Position numbers and translations under genes: made by a program | Shown: in pieces, positions 49,061 through 58,458 of the stretch | Numbering within the stretch: the first letter of the stretch is position 1 | Layout: the number at the start of each line of letters is the position of its first letter | Assembly: GCF_026004055.1 (NCBI RefSeq) | Contig: NZ_BPIJ01000002.1 | Span: 869,803 to 933,802, forward strand | Direction: 5' to 3' | DNA length: 64,000 nucleotides | Source: Meiothermus sp. | GTDB lineage: Bacteria; Deinococcota; Deinococci; Deinococcales; Thermaceae | The notes under the pieces: model-generated | The model's input: the letters and a program-made list of their open reading frames with translations, nothing else | The model's database searches: none | Told to the model about the DNA's origin: nothing

Positions 49061-51763
49061 GGCAAGCCCTGGGCCCGCAGGCGCAGCACCCAGGCCTCCG
49101 ATGCCACCCCCCGGCCATCCAGCACATAAAGCTGGTAGTAGCTGGGGGTGGCCAGGTTGGGGCTGCTGGGGGCGGTAACCTCCAGGGTATTGGGCCCGGT
49201 GCGGGTGAAGTTCAGCTCCACAAAACGCTGCCCCATGTTGAAGGCATGGGTGACCGCACCAAAGGCCACCATGGTGACCCGGTCTACCACCGAGGCCGGT
49301 ACATCGGTGGTCAGGCTGAAGGTCTGGCCGTAGACCAGCCGATCCGGGGCGCTCTGAATGCGCGGGCGGGCTGCTAAGCTACCGTCGGCGTTGTAGAGGT
49401 AGGGGGGGGTAGTAGATTTCGGCGTTGAGCTGGTTGACCTTTTGGGCGTTGCCCTTGGTTTTATCACACTCCGGTGCCCTGGGGTCGTCGTCGCCTCCGG
49501 TGGCCCCGCCTCCCATGGTGAGGATGGTGCCATCCTTCAGCAAGAGGGCGGTGGAGTGGTAGGTGCGGGGGCACTGGGCCTCGGCGGCGGGCTTGAAGGT
49601 CTCGGTTTTGGGCGACCAGATCTCGCTCTCGTAGACCGCGTTCTGGTTGTTGAACTGCACGCCGTCGGTGTTGCCCCCGTTGACAAAGATGCGACCATCG
49701 GGCATCAGGGTGGCGTTGACGTGGGTGCGCTTGTGCTTCATGGGGGCTACGTCCCGCACGCTGATGGTTTGGTTGGTGGGGTTTAGCTCGATGACCTGCG
49801 CCGTCTCGCCCCCTTGCGGCCCGGAAAAGCCTACCCAGCCCCCTCCCAGCACCAGAATCTTGCCCGGCTGATACATGACCGAGGAGCCGTAGTAGCGGTT
49901 GTAGGTCTGGATGTTAATGGGCCCCCAGGAGCCCGCACCGCTGGTGTTGAGGTAGTACCAGTTTAGATAGCTGCCCGACAAAAACACCTGCCCGTTAGGG
50001 GCTACGTGTACCCAGGGGTAGAAGTGCTCGATGCCTTTGCCAGAAGAACTAGCCGCGGTGAGCCGCCGTAGGGTGTTGGTAAAGGGGTTCCAGACATCGG
50101 CGATATAGTTTTTGTCGTCCATGATGCCGTTGCCGTTGTAGCTATCGGCATTACCCCCAATAATCAGCATCTCCTCGTTGGGCAGGGTAATGACGCTGGG
50201 GTACCAGCGGCCCTGGGTCATGTTGGGGCCGGCGGACCAGGTGTTACTGGCGGGGTCGAAGATGTTGGTATGGGTGTGGCCGGCGGCAAAGCCGTACTCA
50301 TCACCGCTGGCGGTGTAGTCGTAGCCCAGGTTGCCCCCGGCCAGGTAGAGCTTGCCGTTGGCGGCCAGCACGTAGCCGGAGCAGAAAAGGTCGGTGCGGG
50401 TGTTGTCGTAGCGGGCCTGGCTCTGGGCATCGGTGGGGGTGCCGGGCGTCCAGACAAAGACCTGGGACGAGCCGTGGGCAGCGTAGTTGCGGTAGCTGTC
50501 GCCCTGGCCCTTGCCCACCGGGTCGAGGCCGTGGAAGCTCATGACCCGGCCATCGGGTAGCAGGGCGGCGTGGGTGGCCACCGTGGGCCAGGGTAGTTTG
50601 GGGCCAAAGCGGCCTATACGGGCCCACTCATGGCGACGGAAGGCGCTCTGGGGCACGATTTGTTCGGGCTGGCCGGGGCGCGACCAGCGCAGCTTGAGGG
50701 CCCCGCGGGGGTCTTGGTTGTAGTACTCGAGCCGGATGGGGTAGGCCTCTCCACCGTTCAGGGCAATCTGGGCGGTGCGGCGGGTGAGGCCCTGGTCGAT
50801 CCAGCGGTCTATAAGGAGCTGGTTGTTGACCCAAAGCCGCACCCCATCGTCGGAGAGCACCACAAAGGTGTAGGTGGCGGTGGCCGGAGGGGTGATGAGG
50901 CCGCTCAGGCGAAGGCTAAAGCCGTCGGCGCCCATGCCCGGCAGGGGGGGCTGGCTGGGGAAGCTGTGGTTGATGCGGGCCTCGATGCGGCGGAAGTACA
51001 GGCCGCTCAGGTCGGGGTTGTCGAAGTACTCGGCGTCGAGGCCGTAGTCCTCGGAGCCTACCAGCGACTGGCCGGATGGGGGCTCGTCGTCGGCAAAGCG
51101 GTACGCGGTGGGGGTTATCTCCAAGCCCGATTCGGTGTAGGGGGGGGTCTCGGTGGTTTGGGTGGCAGGGGTGCTGGGGCCGATGCTGTTGCGGGCGGTC
51201 AGGCGGTAGGTGTAGGGGGTGCCGCTCCCCACATCGCTGTCGGTGTACTGGGTGGTGCTGGCGGGCAGGTTGTCGGCCAGCACCACAAAGCTGCCGTCGC
51301 GGGTACGACGCTCGAGGGTGTAGCGCGACACCCGTGGCGGGGCCTCCCAGGTGAGCCGCACCTGGGGGGTGTCGTCGGGGGTGGCCCGGAAGTTGGGGGG
51401 CGTCTCGGGGGGCTCGAGGGGCCTTGGGGGCGTGGTGACCTCTACTGTGACGGGCAGGCTGGCGCCGGCGTTGTTGCGGGCGGTCAGGCGGTAGGTGTAG
51501 AGCGTGCTGTACTCGACCGTGCGGTCGGTATAGGAGGGAGCGGTGACTACATAAATGGGGGTAAAGTCGGCGCTGCCCTGCTTGCGCTCGAGCACATACT
51601 CCGTGGCCCCCGGTACGGCCTCCCAGGTGAGCCGCACCTGGGGGGTGTCGTCGGGGGTGGCCTGGAAGTTGGTGGGAGCGGCGGGGGGTTTGGGGGTGCA
51701 GGCGGCCAGTAGGACAAGCAAGAACAATGCAGGGGCCTTCCGCGTCCAGCTTTTTATACTCAA
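49057..51763 (-). pseudogene. Copper-radical-oxidase-like lipoprotein interrupted by a frameshift
   Basis: The reading frame from TTG 51763 (after GGAGG) gives lipobox LLAAC, two FN3 domains, a PA14 domain (about 230-375) and a galactose-oxidase propeller. The cofactor residues are present: Cys in LFCSGYVL, Tyr in GRWYPSVIT, and Tyr-His in RTYHSTALLL. In an 8-C run (plus-strand G 49402-49409) the frame shifts, giving a stop at 49379. The next frame continues YLYNADGSL into the DUF1929 domain with its copper His in AVTHAFNMGQRF. A 7-base run would restore one 900-aa enzyme. Confidence 0.8.
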
Positions 51764-51800
51764 CTACATCACCTCCGTGTCCCTCCCTTTTGGCAGAAGC

Positions 51801-53375
51801 TTAGGCTTGAGGAATCGCCGGTGGGTTTTCCTCGTGGGTGTTGTGCAGATGGGCTTGCTCGATCAGGCTTTTCTCCCAGCCCAGGTAGTACTGCTTGACC
51901 GCGTCCGAGGCGGTGTCCTCGGTGAGATACTTCACGTTGGAGTACATGGCGGCCCGGTAGTCGCGCACCTTGCCGCTCTGGAGCGCCTCGATGACCTGCC
52001 GGATGCCCTGTTCCACCGTCCACTTGGGTTCAAAGCCCAGCAGGTTGCGAATCTTGGAGAAGTCTACGCGGTAGTTGCGCCGGTCGCCATCGCGGCCCGA
52101 GTCGATCAGCTCGGCCTCGGGTACCAGCTTCTTGACCAGCTCGCCCACCATGCCCAGGGTCATGTTGCCCTCGTTGCTGCCCACGTTAAAGGTTTGGTTG
52201 TGTACGCGCTCCTTGGGGGCTTCGACGGCCAGCATCACGGCGTGGGCCGCGTCGTCTACGTGGACAAAAGGCCGCCACTGATCGCCGCCGAATACGGTGA
52301 TTTTCTTCTCCACCACGGCCTTGGCGGTAAGCAGGTTGACCACCAGGTCGAAGCGGGTGCGGCCCGAGAGGCCGTAGATGGTGCCAAAGCGCAAGATGAC
52401 CACCGAGAAGTCGTCGCTTTGGAGCTGGTGCAGCACCTGCTCGGAGGCGATTTTGCTGCGGGCATAGAGCGAGACCGGGTTCAGGTTGCTGCGCTCGTTG
52501 AGCACCAGGTCGCTGGCCCCATAGACCGAGCAGGTGCTGGCGAAGATGAAGCGGCGCACGTGCATGCCCTTGGCAATCTCGGCGATGGTGCGGGTGGCGA
52601 CCAGGTTAATTTCGATGGTGAGATTTTCGTCCAGGGCGCAGGCCGGGTCGCCGACCAGACCCCCCAGGTGTACCACGGTGTCCACCCCCCGCATGGCCTC
52701 CACCACCTTGTCTACCTGGCGGAAGTCGGCCTGAATGACCTCGAGGTTGGGGTGGTACAGCACGTGGGCGATGGGCTCTTTGCCGAACAGCAGCAAATCT
52801 AGCAGACGCACCCGGTAGCCGCGCTCGAGCAGGCGCGGCAGCAGGCCCGAGCCGATATAACCGGCCCCGCCGATGACCAGCACGGTGCGCTCGTCACTGC
52901 TGGGGCTGGGTACCGGGCTGGCCTTGGCCTTGCGCTGGGCCTCGATGCGCTCCCAGTAGTGCACCCAGGTTCTCGAGCCCAGGGTCAGGCCCAGGGTCAA
53001 AAGGCCCGACACGAACAAGACCGAGCGCGGGGGGTCTACCAGGGGCAGCATGAACACCGCAAAGGCAAAGAGCAGATAGGTCAGGGCAACCGCCTGGGTA
53101 ACGATTAGCATCTTGTAGCGGCCCTGGTAGGCCCGGCCCCGGGTGTAAAAGCCGCTCAGCACGAAGACCACAAAGCTGATGAGGGTGAGAAGCGGAAGGT
53201 TGGCCAGGTAAATCTGGGCATAGGCCCCCAGAAGCCGGGGGTCGCCCGACTGGTTGTAGATCCAGACCAGGTGCATCAGCATGGCCAGGGCAAAGCTGCC
53301 CAGCACCATGACCTGGTCGGCCAGGATGCGCAGGATGACATCGGCGGTGAAGCGCAATTCTTTGAAGTGAATCAT
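51801..53375 (-). CDS. Membrane-anchored extended SDR (nucleotide-sugar epimerase type)
   Basis: A 524-aa fusion. Residues 1-150 form four or five membrane helices resembling the N-terminus of CapD/WbpM-type proteins. Residues about 160-480 form an NAD-binding short-chain dehydrogenase with GGAGYIGSGLL, the catalytic pair in LYARSK, and WRPFVHVDDAAHAV. The SDR half looks like a UDP-sugar epimerase or dehydratase rather than the usual CapD partner. It probably modifies a nucleotide-linked sugar at the membrane, next to the DegT aminotransferase. Confidence 0.8.
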   Translation of the reverse strand: MIHFKELRFTADVILRILADQVMVLGSFALAMLMHLVWIYNQSGDPRLLGAYAQIYLANLPLLTLISFVVFVLSGFYTRGRAYQGRYKMLIVTQAVALTYLLFAFAVFMLPLVDPPRSVLFVSGLLTLGLTLGSRTWVHYWERIEAQRKAKASPVPSPSSDERTVLVIGGAGYIGSGLLPRLLERGYRVRLLDLLLFGKEPIAHVLYHPNLEVIQADFRQVDKVVEAMRGVDTVVHLGGLVGDPACALDENLTIEINLVATRTIAEIAKGMHVRRFIFASTCSVYGASDLVLNERSNLNPVSLYARSKIASEQVLHQLQSDDFSVVILRFGTIYGLSGRTRFDLVVNLLTAKAVVEKKITVFGGDQWRPFVHVDDAAHAVMLAVEAPKERVHNQTFNVGSNEGNMTLGMVGELVKKLVPEAELIDSGRDGDRRNYRVDFSKIRNLLGFEPKWTVEQGIRQVIEALQSGKVRDYRAAMYSNVKYLTEDTASDAVKQYYLGWEKSLIEQAHLHNTHEENPPAIPQA

Positions 53376-53399
53376 GCCCTGCTCCTCCCTAATAGCAGC

Positions 53400-54590
53400 T
53401 CAAATCGAGGCTTCTTCCATGACCTGCTCTACTGCGTCGGCGGTGGCCTGCATATGCTCTGGGCCCAGGGTGGGGTGTACCAGGAACATCAGCGAGGTTT
53501 CACCCAGCTCCCTGGCTACCGGTAGCCGCTCGGCGGGCTGCCAGCCGCGGCGGGTAAAGGCTTTCTCCAGGTAGATTTCACTGCAGCTACCGCTCATGCA
53601 GGGGATGCCCATATGGCTGATGGTCTGCATGATGCGGTCGCGGCTCCAGCCGGGCTTGAGCCGTTCGGGGCGCACATACACGTAGTACTTGTAGTAGGCG
53701 TGGTACACCTCGGCGGGCACCTCGGGCACGCGCAGGGCCGGAATCCGGCGGAAGCGTTCGCTCAGGTAGTGGGCGTTGGCGCGGCGCTGCTCGATCCAGC
53801 GATCCAGCTTGCGCAAGATAACCCGGCCGATGGCCGCCTGCACCTCGAGCATCCGCCAGTTGGTGCCAAAGTCTTCGTGCAGCCAGCGGAAGCCCGGCGG
53901 GTGCTGGCGGTTGTAGACCGCATCGTAGCTTTTGCCGTGGTCTTTGAAGCTCCAGGCTTTGTTCCACAGCTCGTCGTCGTTGAGGGTGAGCATGCCCCCC
54001 TCGCCGCCGGTGGTCAGGATTTTGTCCTGGCAAAAAGACCAGGCCCCCGCATGGCCGATGGAGCCCACGCTCCGGCCCTTGTACTTAGCCCCGTGGGCTT
54101 GGGCGCAGTCTTCGATCACCCACAGGTTGTGCTTCTGGGCCAGTGCCATGATGCTGTCCATGTCTGCCGGCCAGCCCGCCAGGTGCACCACGATGATGGC
54201 CTTGGTGCGGGGGGTAATGACCCGTTCGATGGTCTCGGCGGTAATCAGGCCGCTGTCGCGATCTACCTCGGCCATGATGGGCCGGGCACCCCGCATCACC
54301 GCTGCACTGGCCGAGGCAATGAAGGTGCGCGGGGTGGTGATCACCTCGTCGCCTTCCCCCACCCCCATGGCATACAAAGCCAGCTCGAGCGCCACCGTGC
54401 CGTTGTGCAGGGCGATGGCGTGTTTGGTGTCCACATAGGCGGCAAACTCTCGCTCGAACAGGCGCCCTTCCTGGCCGGTCCAGTAGTTTACCTTGCCGGA
54501 CTGCAGTACCCGCACGGCCGCTTCGATCTCGTCGGGCTCAAAGTGGGGCCAGGGAGCAAAAGGTACGGTGCTGAAAGGTTCTTTTAGCAT
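53400..54590 (-). CDS. DegT/DnrJ/EryC1/StrS sugar aminotransferase
   Basis: A 396-aa PLP enzyme that transfers an amino group to a keto nucleotide sugar. It has HLAGWPADMDSIMALAQKH, VIEDCAQAHGAKYKGRSVG and the PLP lysine region SFCQDKILTTGEGG. ATG 54590 follows AAAGGAGC. It forms a pair with the downstream SDR gene, suggesting synthesis of an amino sugar for the surface glycan. Confidence 0.9.
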   Translation of the reverse strand: MLKEPFSTVPFAPWPHFEPDEIEAAVRVLQSGKVNYWTGQEGRLFEREFAAYVDTKHAIALHNGTVALELALYAMGVGEGDEVITTPRTFIASASAAVMRGARPIMAEVDRDSGLITAETIERVITPRTKAIIVVHLAGWPADMDSIMALAQKHNLWVIEDCAQAHGAKYKGRSVGSIGHAGAWSFCQDKILTTGGEGGMLTLNDDELWNKAWSFKDHGKSYDAVYNRQHPPGFRWLHEDFGTNWRMLEVQAAIGRVILRKLDRWIEQRRANAHYLSERFRRIPALRVPEVPAEVYHAYYKYYVYVRPERLKPGWSRDRIMQTISHMGIPCMSGSCSEIYLEKAFTRRGWQPAERLPVARELGETSLMFLVHPTLGPEHMQATADAVEQVMEEASI

Positions 54591-55001
54591 TTAGGTGCTC
54601 CTTTGGGATTGCTGCCTCCGAGCGTATGCCGAGTGTAGCCCAGGCGTCGTTATGCAGGCGTTATTCGGCAGAAATCCCCTCTACTACCCGTACCATACCC
54701 AGCGTTACACAGCGGAGAGGTTCATTTCCAGCACGCAACTCTCTTGTAACGATGGCTATAACGCCGGTCTTGGCTGCGCCAAGCGCCACACCCAGCAGGC
54801 TGGGATGTAGCGCACAGGAAGCATCTGGTACCAAGCCTGCCAAAACTTCCCGTGGGCGTGCGGATCAAGGTGTAGGGGGTTCCAAAGATGTAAGGATTTG
54901 GACGGGCCATGATCCCGGTTGTGGTGCGCGGCTTGGGTACTTGGGAAAAAAGCAGGGGGCTCGAGGGTTGGCCCCCCAAGCCCCCTAATACGGCTTCCTT
55001 A
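54591..55001. other. Intergenic stretch of about 410 bases without a gene
   Basis: No convincing gene on either strand. At 54697-54714 it contains ACCCAGCGTTACACAGCG, a one-base-deleted relative of the 18-bp repeat found near the SARP regulator, about 107 bases before the aminotransferase start on the minus strand. The rest is unremarkable. Confidence 0.5.
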
Positions 55002-57062
55002 CTATTGCTTTGTGCCGCTGGTGTTGTACTTCAGCACGAAGATGTCGTCCGGGCCACCTTGGTTGGTGTAGCCGTCGAAGGCTCCGGCGGTGTGGCCGGT
55101 GATGTAGAGGTCGCTGCCGCTAAGGGCAACGGCCAGGGCAATTTCGTCTTGCAGGCTGCCTACTTGCCTATTCCAGCCCTTGGTGCCGTCGGCCAGATAC
55201 TGCAGCACGAACACATCTTTGCCGCCCTGATGGGTTTCGCTGCCGTCGATGGAGGTGTTTACATCTCCCACGATGTACACGTTGCCGCTGGCGTCGGCGG
55301 CCATGCCGTAGGGGTTGATCTGGGCCGGGTCGGTGGGGCTGAACTGCCGGCGCCAGGTCTCGCTGCCGGTGCTGCCGAACTTGACGAGGAAGAGGTCGGT
55401 GCCGCCGTTGTAGGTGCCGGCCACGAAGTCTCCGGTTACGTAGCCCGCTACGTACACGCTCGAGCCCGACACCACCAGGGCGTTGGCGGAGTCGCCGAAA
55501 GGCGTACCGAACTGCTCGAGCCACTGCTGGGTGCCCGCAGCGCTGTACTTGGCCGCAAAGGCGTCTGTTTGACCCACAGCCGCCTTGCTGGGCAGGGCCC
55601 CGTTGGCAAAGCCGGCGACATAGACATCGCCCGCCGCATCCACACCCAGGGCGGTAATCCGGTCGTTGCCGGCGGAGCCGAGCTGCTGGGCCCACTGGAA
55701 GGTGAGGTCGGTGTCGTATTTGTACAGCGCGGCGTCCTCGCCCCCGGCGTTGGTTCCGCTGGGCACGGTGCCAGCGGTGTAACCGCCCAGGTACAGGCTG
55801 GTGCCGCTCACTGCCACCGCGTTCAGGCCGTTGGCGGAAGCGGTAGCCTCGTCGAGCTTGATCGAGTTAATCCGGTTGCCATTGGGCCCGAGCTTGAGCA
55901 CAAAGCCTTTGAAGGCGTTGGCGCTCGATACAAAGGCGCTACCCACCACGTAGATGTTGCCGCTGGCATCGGTGGCGACCCCTTTGGCCGTGGACTCCAC
56001 GTTGGGGGTGGTGTTGGGGTCGCCCACGGTGAACTGCTTAACCCACAGCCGGGTGCCGTTGGGGTCGTACTTGGCCACCACCACATCGGGGAAGCGGCTG
56101 TTAAGCTGGCCCAGCTCGCCTAATAGCTCGCGCGAGAGGCCCGCCACAATCACATTGCCGCCGGCGTCCACGGTGATGGCGGTGCCCTGGTCGGTGCCGG
56201 TGGAGGCCAGCCACTTGGTGTAGGGCGAGCAGTCTACCTGGAGGTTGGTTACGTTGGCCCCGGAGACGGTCACGTTGGGGTTGACCACGCTACAGGTCTG
56301 GGCCGGGTTCGTGGGCTGGGTTTGCACGCTTACGGTGTAGGTGCCGTCTGGGAGCGGGGTATCGAAGTCGAAGCTGCCGTTTTGGCTGATGGCCTTGGTC
56401 TGGCTACCGATGGCCAGCACCAGACCGCTGCCGTTCAGGAAGCGCACCGTACCGCCGACCATGAAGGTGGGGGGGGAAGTCACGGTGAGGGTGGCGTTGC
56501 CGCTCTTGCCCTGGGCGCTGGCGGTGATGGTGGCAGTGCCGGCGGCAACCGCGGTGGCCAGGCCGCTGCTATCCACGGTTGCAATGGCGGTGTCGCTCGA
56601 GCTCCAGGTAAAGGTTACGCCGGAGATGGTGTTGCCGCTGGCGTCCTTGGCCACGGCGGTGAACTGCTGGGTCTGGCCCACCTGTTTGCTGGCCGAAGGG
56701 GGGCTTACCTCGATGGTTTCGATGGGTGGGGGTGCGGGGTTGGTCACGGTGAGGGTGGCGTTGCCGCTCTTGCCCTGGGCGCTGGCGGTGATGGTGGCAG
56801 TGCCGGCGGCAACCGCGGTGGCCAGGCCGCTGCTATTGACGGTGGCTACGCTGGGGTTGCTCGAGGTCCAGGTAAAGGTTACGCCGGAGATGGTGTTGCC
56901 GCTGGCGTCCTTGGCCACGGCGGTGAACTGCTGGGTCTGGCCCACCTGTTTGCTGGCCGAAGGGGGGGTGACCTCGATGGAGTTTATGGTGGGTCCACCG
57001 GCAGGCCCACACGCAGCCAAAAACAGGGCGGTTAAGAGTAGTAGAAGCCAGCGATAGGTCAT
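55002..57062 (-). CDS. Surface lipoprotein with two Big_2 domains and SBBP beta-propeller
   Basis: A 686-aa lipoprotein with lipobox LAACG. Two adjacent Ig-like Big_2 domains (about residues 20-195; SVEVTPPSASKQVGQTQQF-type start) are nearly identical. A short carbohydrate-binding-like domain follows. A long SBBP propeller has repeated DASGNVYIVGDVNTS-type blades (DASGNIYVVGSAFVS, DAAGDVYVAGFANGA). It is probably an extracellular structural or adhesive protein. ATG 57062 follows AAGGAGG. Confidence 0.82.
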   Translation of the reverse strand: MTYRWLLLLLTALFLAACGPAGGPTINSIEVTPPSASKQVGQTQQFTAVAKDASGNTISGVTFTWTSSNPSVATVNSSGLATAVAAGTATITASAQGKSGNATLTVTNPAPPPIETIEVSPPSASKQVGQTQQFTAVAKDASGNTISGVTFTWSSSDTAIATVDSSGLATAVAAGTATITASAQGKSGNATLTVTSPPTFMVGGTVRFLNGSGLVLAIGSQTKAISQNGSFDFDTPLPDGTYTVSVQTQPTNPAQTCSVVNPNVTVSGANVTNLQVDCSPYTKWLASTGTDQGTAITVDAGGNVIVAGLSRELLGELGQLNSRFPDVVVAKYDPNGTRLWVKQFTVGDPNTTPNVESTAKGVATDASGNIYVVGSAFVSSANAFKGFVLKLGPNGNRINSIKLDEATASANGLNAVAVSGTSLYLGGYTAGTVPSGTNAGGEDAALYKYDTDLTFQWAQQLGSAGNDRITALGVDAAGDVYVAGFANGALPSKAAVGQTDAFAAKYSAAGTQQWLEQFGTPFGDSANALVVSGSSVYVAGYVTGDFVAGTYNGGTDLFLVKFGSTGSETWRRQFSPTDPAQINPYGMAADASGNVYIVGDVNTSIDGSETHQGGKDVFVLQYLADGTKGWNRQVGSLQDEIALAVALSGSDLYITGHTAGAFDGYTNQGGPDDIFVLKYNTSGTKQ
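56479..56980. repeat. Tandem 264-bp coding repeat (Big_2 domains)
   Basis: The unit beginning GTCACGGTGAGGGTGGCG at 56479 recurs at 56743, an offset of exactly 88 codons. Long stretches are identical even at synonymous positions, which indicates recent duplication or conversion. Confidence 0.75.
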
Positions 57063-57476
57063 GGAATACCTCCTTGGGTTTTGGATCGTGCGATCCTGAG
57101 TCCGAGTGTAGCGGTGCAGGTTGGTTTTGCAACTGCGCAAATGCACCAAGGAAACGGACATTACCCGGCGCTTTAACGCAGCGCCGGCAGGGGGATGTTG
57201 GTTCCAGCAGGCGCAACTTGCGGGTCGGCTCGCTTTTTCTTCTCCAAACCGTATCCACGCTAACGAGGGGTTGGGGCCGTTACCTGCTCACCCGGGGTCT
57301 AGCCTGTAACGATGAGATAACGCTGAGGTTCACAAACCCACGCCCTGGGCCCAACCCCCAAGATCTGTGGTTTTCCCTTTTTTATCGGACAAACCTCGAG
57401 TCCGGGCCCTCGCACCCAAGCATACCGGGGGGTTGGGGCCGGGTCATATTGCGCTCTTCACCGGAGCGGCCGCCCA

Positions 57477-57516
57477 TTAGTCCCGGATGACTCGATATTT
57501 GTAGAAGATCGCTCTA
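57477..57516. repeat. Dispersed 40-bp repeat, copy 1
   Basis: TTAGTCCCGGATGACTCGAT and the bases after it match 63035-63073 with about four differences. It lies in a 469-base gap (57063-57531) where I see no gene. Confidence 0.5.
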
Positions 57517-57531
57517 GCCCCCAAAGGGAAG

Positions 57532-58368
57532 TTAGCCGACCCGGTACCGGACTTCCTCCCAGGCCCGCCCGAGGTTGTCTTGGAGGTTCACGGCAATATT
57601 GGCGCTCCAGTGCCGGGGGTGGAGCAGGATTTCGATCACGGACTGGCGGCTTGCCAGAGCGGCCAGAGGGTCGCCATCGAGCCACAGCCTGGGATAAGCG
57701 CCGTCGGAGTAGCGCTGGGCGTAGTGGCTGTGCAGGGCATCGTCGTAGGCCTCGAGCTCGATGCCCAAAGCCTCACGCAGAGAACGGTCTTGCAGGAGCT
57801 CGAGGTTGGTGACCCCCAGCCGGCGGTTGAGCCAGTCGCCATGCGAGGCTACGGTGTGCAGGGGCAGGCCGGTCAGGGCCTTTATCCGGCGGTAGTTGGC
57901 TGCAAACAACGCCCGGATGGCGGGCATCCGGGCCTCGACCTCGGCGCGGCTTTTCAGGCGGTGTCGTTTGGCGTAGGTGGCCAGCTCTTCGTAGTGGTAG
58001 CTGGCCTCGCTGCCGGCCTCGTGGATGGCGCGCATCAGCTCCACATCCAAGGTGCAAAGGCGAAAGTAAAACGAGCCCCGGACGTTCAGCTCGCGCATCA
58101 CCTGCCACAAAGCCCGGGTGGTGCGCAGGTCGGTATCAATGTCCAGGCGTAACACCAGCAGGGGCCCCTCTTCCAGGCGACCTGCTTTGATCTGTTCCCA
58201 GATGGAGGCAATGGAGTGGATGCGGTAGCCCCGGGCCAGGGCTTGCTCGAGCAGCCGGCGGAACTCGGGGGTGCGGTCGGGGAGCAGAAAGTCGGAGTAA
58301 AAGCGCTGCCAACCGCTTTGTAGCAGAGCTTTCAGCTTGGGTGTGGCAACAGAACTCGGCATTTCCAT
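57532..58368 (-). CDS. Polysaccharide-deacetylase-fold protein
   Basis: A 278-aa cytoplasmic-type protein with NodB-like landmarks: acidic strand LVLRLDIDTDLRTTRAL, GSFYFRLCT, ASYHYEELATYAKRH, VASHGDWLNRR and the terminal LLHPRHW. Asp and His in these boxes would bind the metal. It may deacetylate a glycan precursor. The start is uncertain (ATG 58368 or 58362), as no ribosome site is visible. Confidence 0.72.
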   Translation of the reverse strand: MEMPSSVATPKLKALLQSGWQRFYSDFLLPDRTPEFRRLLEQALARGYRIHSIASIWEQIKAGRLEEGPLLVLRLDIDTDLRTTRALWQVMRELNVRGSFYFRLCTLDVELMRAIHEAGSEASYHYEELATYAKRHRLKSRAEVEARMPAIRALFAANYRRIKALTGLPLHTVASHGDWLNRRLGVTNLELLQDRSLREALGIELEAYDDALHSHYAQRYSDGAYPRLWLDGDPLAALASRQSVIEILLHPRHWSANIAVNLQDNLGRAWEEVRYRVG

Positions 58369-58458
58369 AAGCGCTAGACGCGGGTTGGTCAGAGGTGCTT
58401 TATTGAAGGTAGCAAATAGCTTTACCTGTGCAGGGTCATTTGACCAGTGTACCAGGGC

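Noticed and set aside
49057-49533. Separate 158-aa gene at the end of the copper-oxidase locus
   Set aside because: Its first 35 residues are out-of-frame translation of the propeller; the rest is the missing DUF1929 domain. It is the shifted end of one gene.
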